Origin: Pseudomonadota bacterium
Lineage (GTDB): Bacteria; Desulfobacterota; Syntrophia; Syntrophales; UBA5619
Reading direction: 5' to 3'
Length of the DNA: 5,274 bases
NCBI GenBank assembly: GCA_018896355.1
Contig: JAHIMW010000174.1
Location: 1 to 5,274, forward strand
Below, one piece after another: positions 5,067 through 5,274 of the stretch; positions within the stretch are counted from its first letter, which is position 1; each line of letters opens with the position of its first letter. The position numbers were made by a program, and so were the translations under genes. The notes beneath the pieces are model-generated. The model ran no database searches. It was not told where the DNA came from and was given only the letters and a program-made list of their open reading frames with translations.

Positions 5067-5274
5067 ATCTCCGGCCTGGGGAGGAGTCCGGCGGTTTTGA
5101 CGATTTCCGCCACCTTCTCCTCCCATTCGATCTCCATGATATGGATGCCGCGCACTCCCGGGATTTCCCGCAGTTGCTGAATCTGCTCCACGCATATCTT
5201 GATCCCCTCTTCGGCCTGTTTCTCTTTCGGCACCCCCTTCATCCGCGCGATCATCTCATCGGGAACGTCCATCC
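5057..5274 (-). CDS. metF: Methylenetetrahydrofolate reductase, C-terminal 72 residues (gene begins beyond the right edge)
   Basis: The frame is open from the right edge to the TAG at 5059-5057. The sequence VPDEMIARM, then EEGIKICVEQIQQLREIPGVRGIHIM, then EWEEKVAEIVKTAGL is the standard end of MTHFR proteins: the last barrel helices, where the HxM strand is followed by a segment with a conserved (N/W)-E-K/R contact. The Met at 5272 is internal to the family alignment, not a start. The enzyme reduces 5,10-methylene-H4folate, or oxidises methyl-H4folate, in the methyl branch of one-carbon metabolism. The last residues MEN and the TAG stop fall within the outer arm of the palindrome at 5001-5066, so the repeat seems to have replaced the native tail. 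The Hdr gene follows after 155 bases. Confidence 0.88.
   Translation of the reverse strand, partial: MDVPDEMIARMKGVPKEKQAEEGIKICVEQIQQLREIPGVRGIHIMEIEWEEKVAEIVKTAGLLPRPEMEN

Noticed and set aside
5057..5272. A complete small 71-residue gene starting at the ATG on 5272
   Set aside because: The sequence is the C-terminal part of MTHFR and the Met lies inside that alignment. The frame stays open to the window edge, so this is a truncated view of a larger gene.

Overview
All five genes in this window read on the minus strand, so they are transcribed from position 5274 towards position 1. The content suggests an obligate anaerobe, most likely a Desulfobacterota-type bacterium ('Deltaproteobacteria': sulfate reducers, syntrophs and relatives) or another lineage with a Wood-Ljungdahl C1 pathway. 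This rests on the combination of methylenetetrahydrofolate reductase (MTHFR) genes with an HdrC-HdrB fusion protein, on long multi-PAS soluble signalling proteins, and on small palindromic intergenic repeats. It is an inference from gene content, not a phylogenetic placement.

Layout in transcription order. (1) 5274-5057: the last 72 or so residues of an MTHFR (MetF) that starts outside the window. (2) 5066-5001: a REP-like 66-bp imperfect palindrome that overlaps the end of that gene. (3) 4901-3471: a complete 476-residue heterodisulfide reductase-type protein, with an HdrC-like 2x[4Fe-4S] part followed by an HdrB-like part with two CCG domains. (4) 3409-1481: a complete 642-residue soluble histidine kinase with three PAS domains. 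(5) 1419-847: a complete 190-residue response regulator with an excisionase/MerR-type helix-turn-helix at the N-terminus and the receiver at the C-terminus. (6) 849-701: a 149-bp MITE-like element with perfect 18-bp terminal inverted repeats, carrying a terminator-like hairpin. (7) 648-1: the first 216 residues of a second MTHFR-family protein that runs off the left edge.

How they may work together. MetF interconverts methylene- and methyl-tetrahydrofolate. HdrCB-type proteins pass electrons between a flavoprotein (HdrA, not in this window) and a substrate or partner enzyme. An MTHFR next to Hdr subunits recalls the MetF-Hdr electron-transfer or electron-bifurcating modules known from acetogens and related anaerobes. 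The kinase and regulator follow the Hdr gene with 61-bp gaps and good Shine-Dalgarno sites, so they look like a dedicated two-component system that may sense redox or metabolite state. The element between the regulator and the second MTHFR gene probably ends or attenuates the transcript.

The two most unusual points are that both mobile-type repeats supply the stop codon of the gene upstream of them, and that the window starts and ends in MTHFR genes, which suggests paralogues or a duplication around the Hdr/two-component block. No tRNA, rRNA, CRISPR array or transposase gene was seen. No stretch longer than 300 bases lacks a gene.
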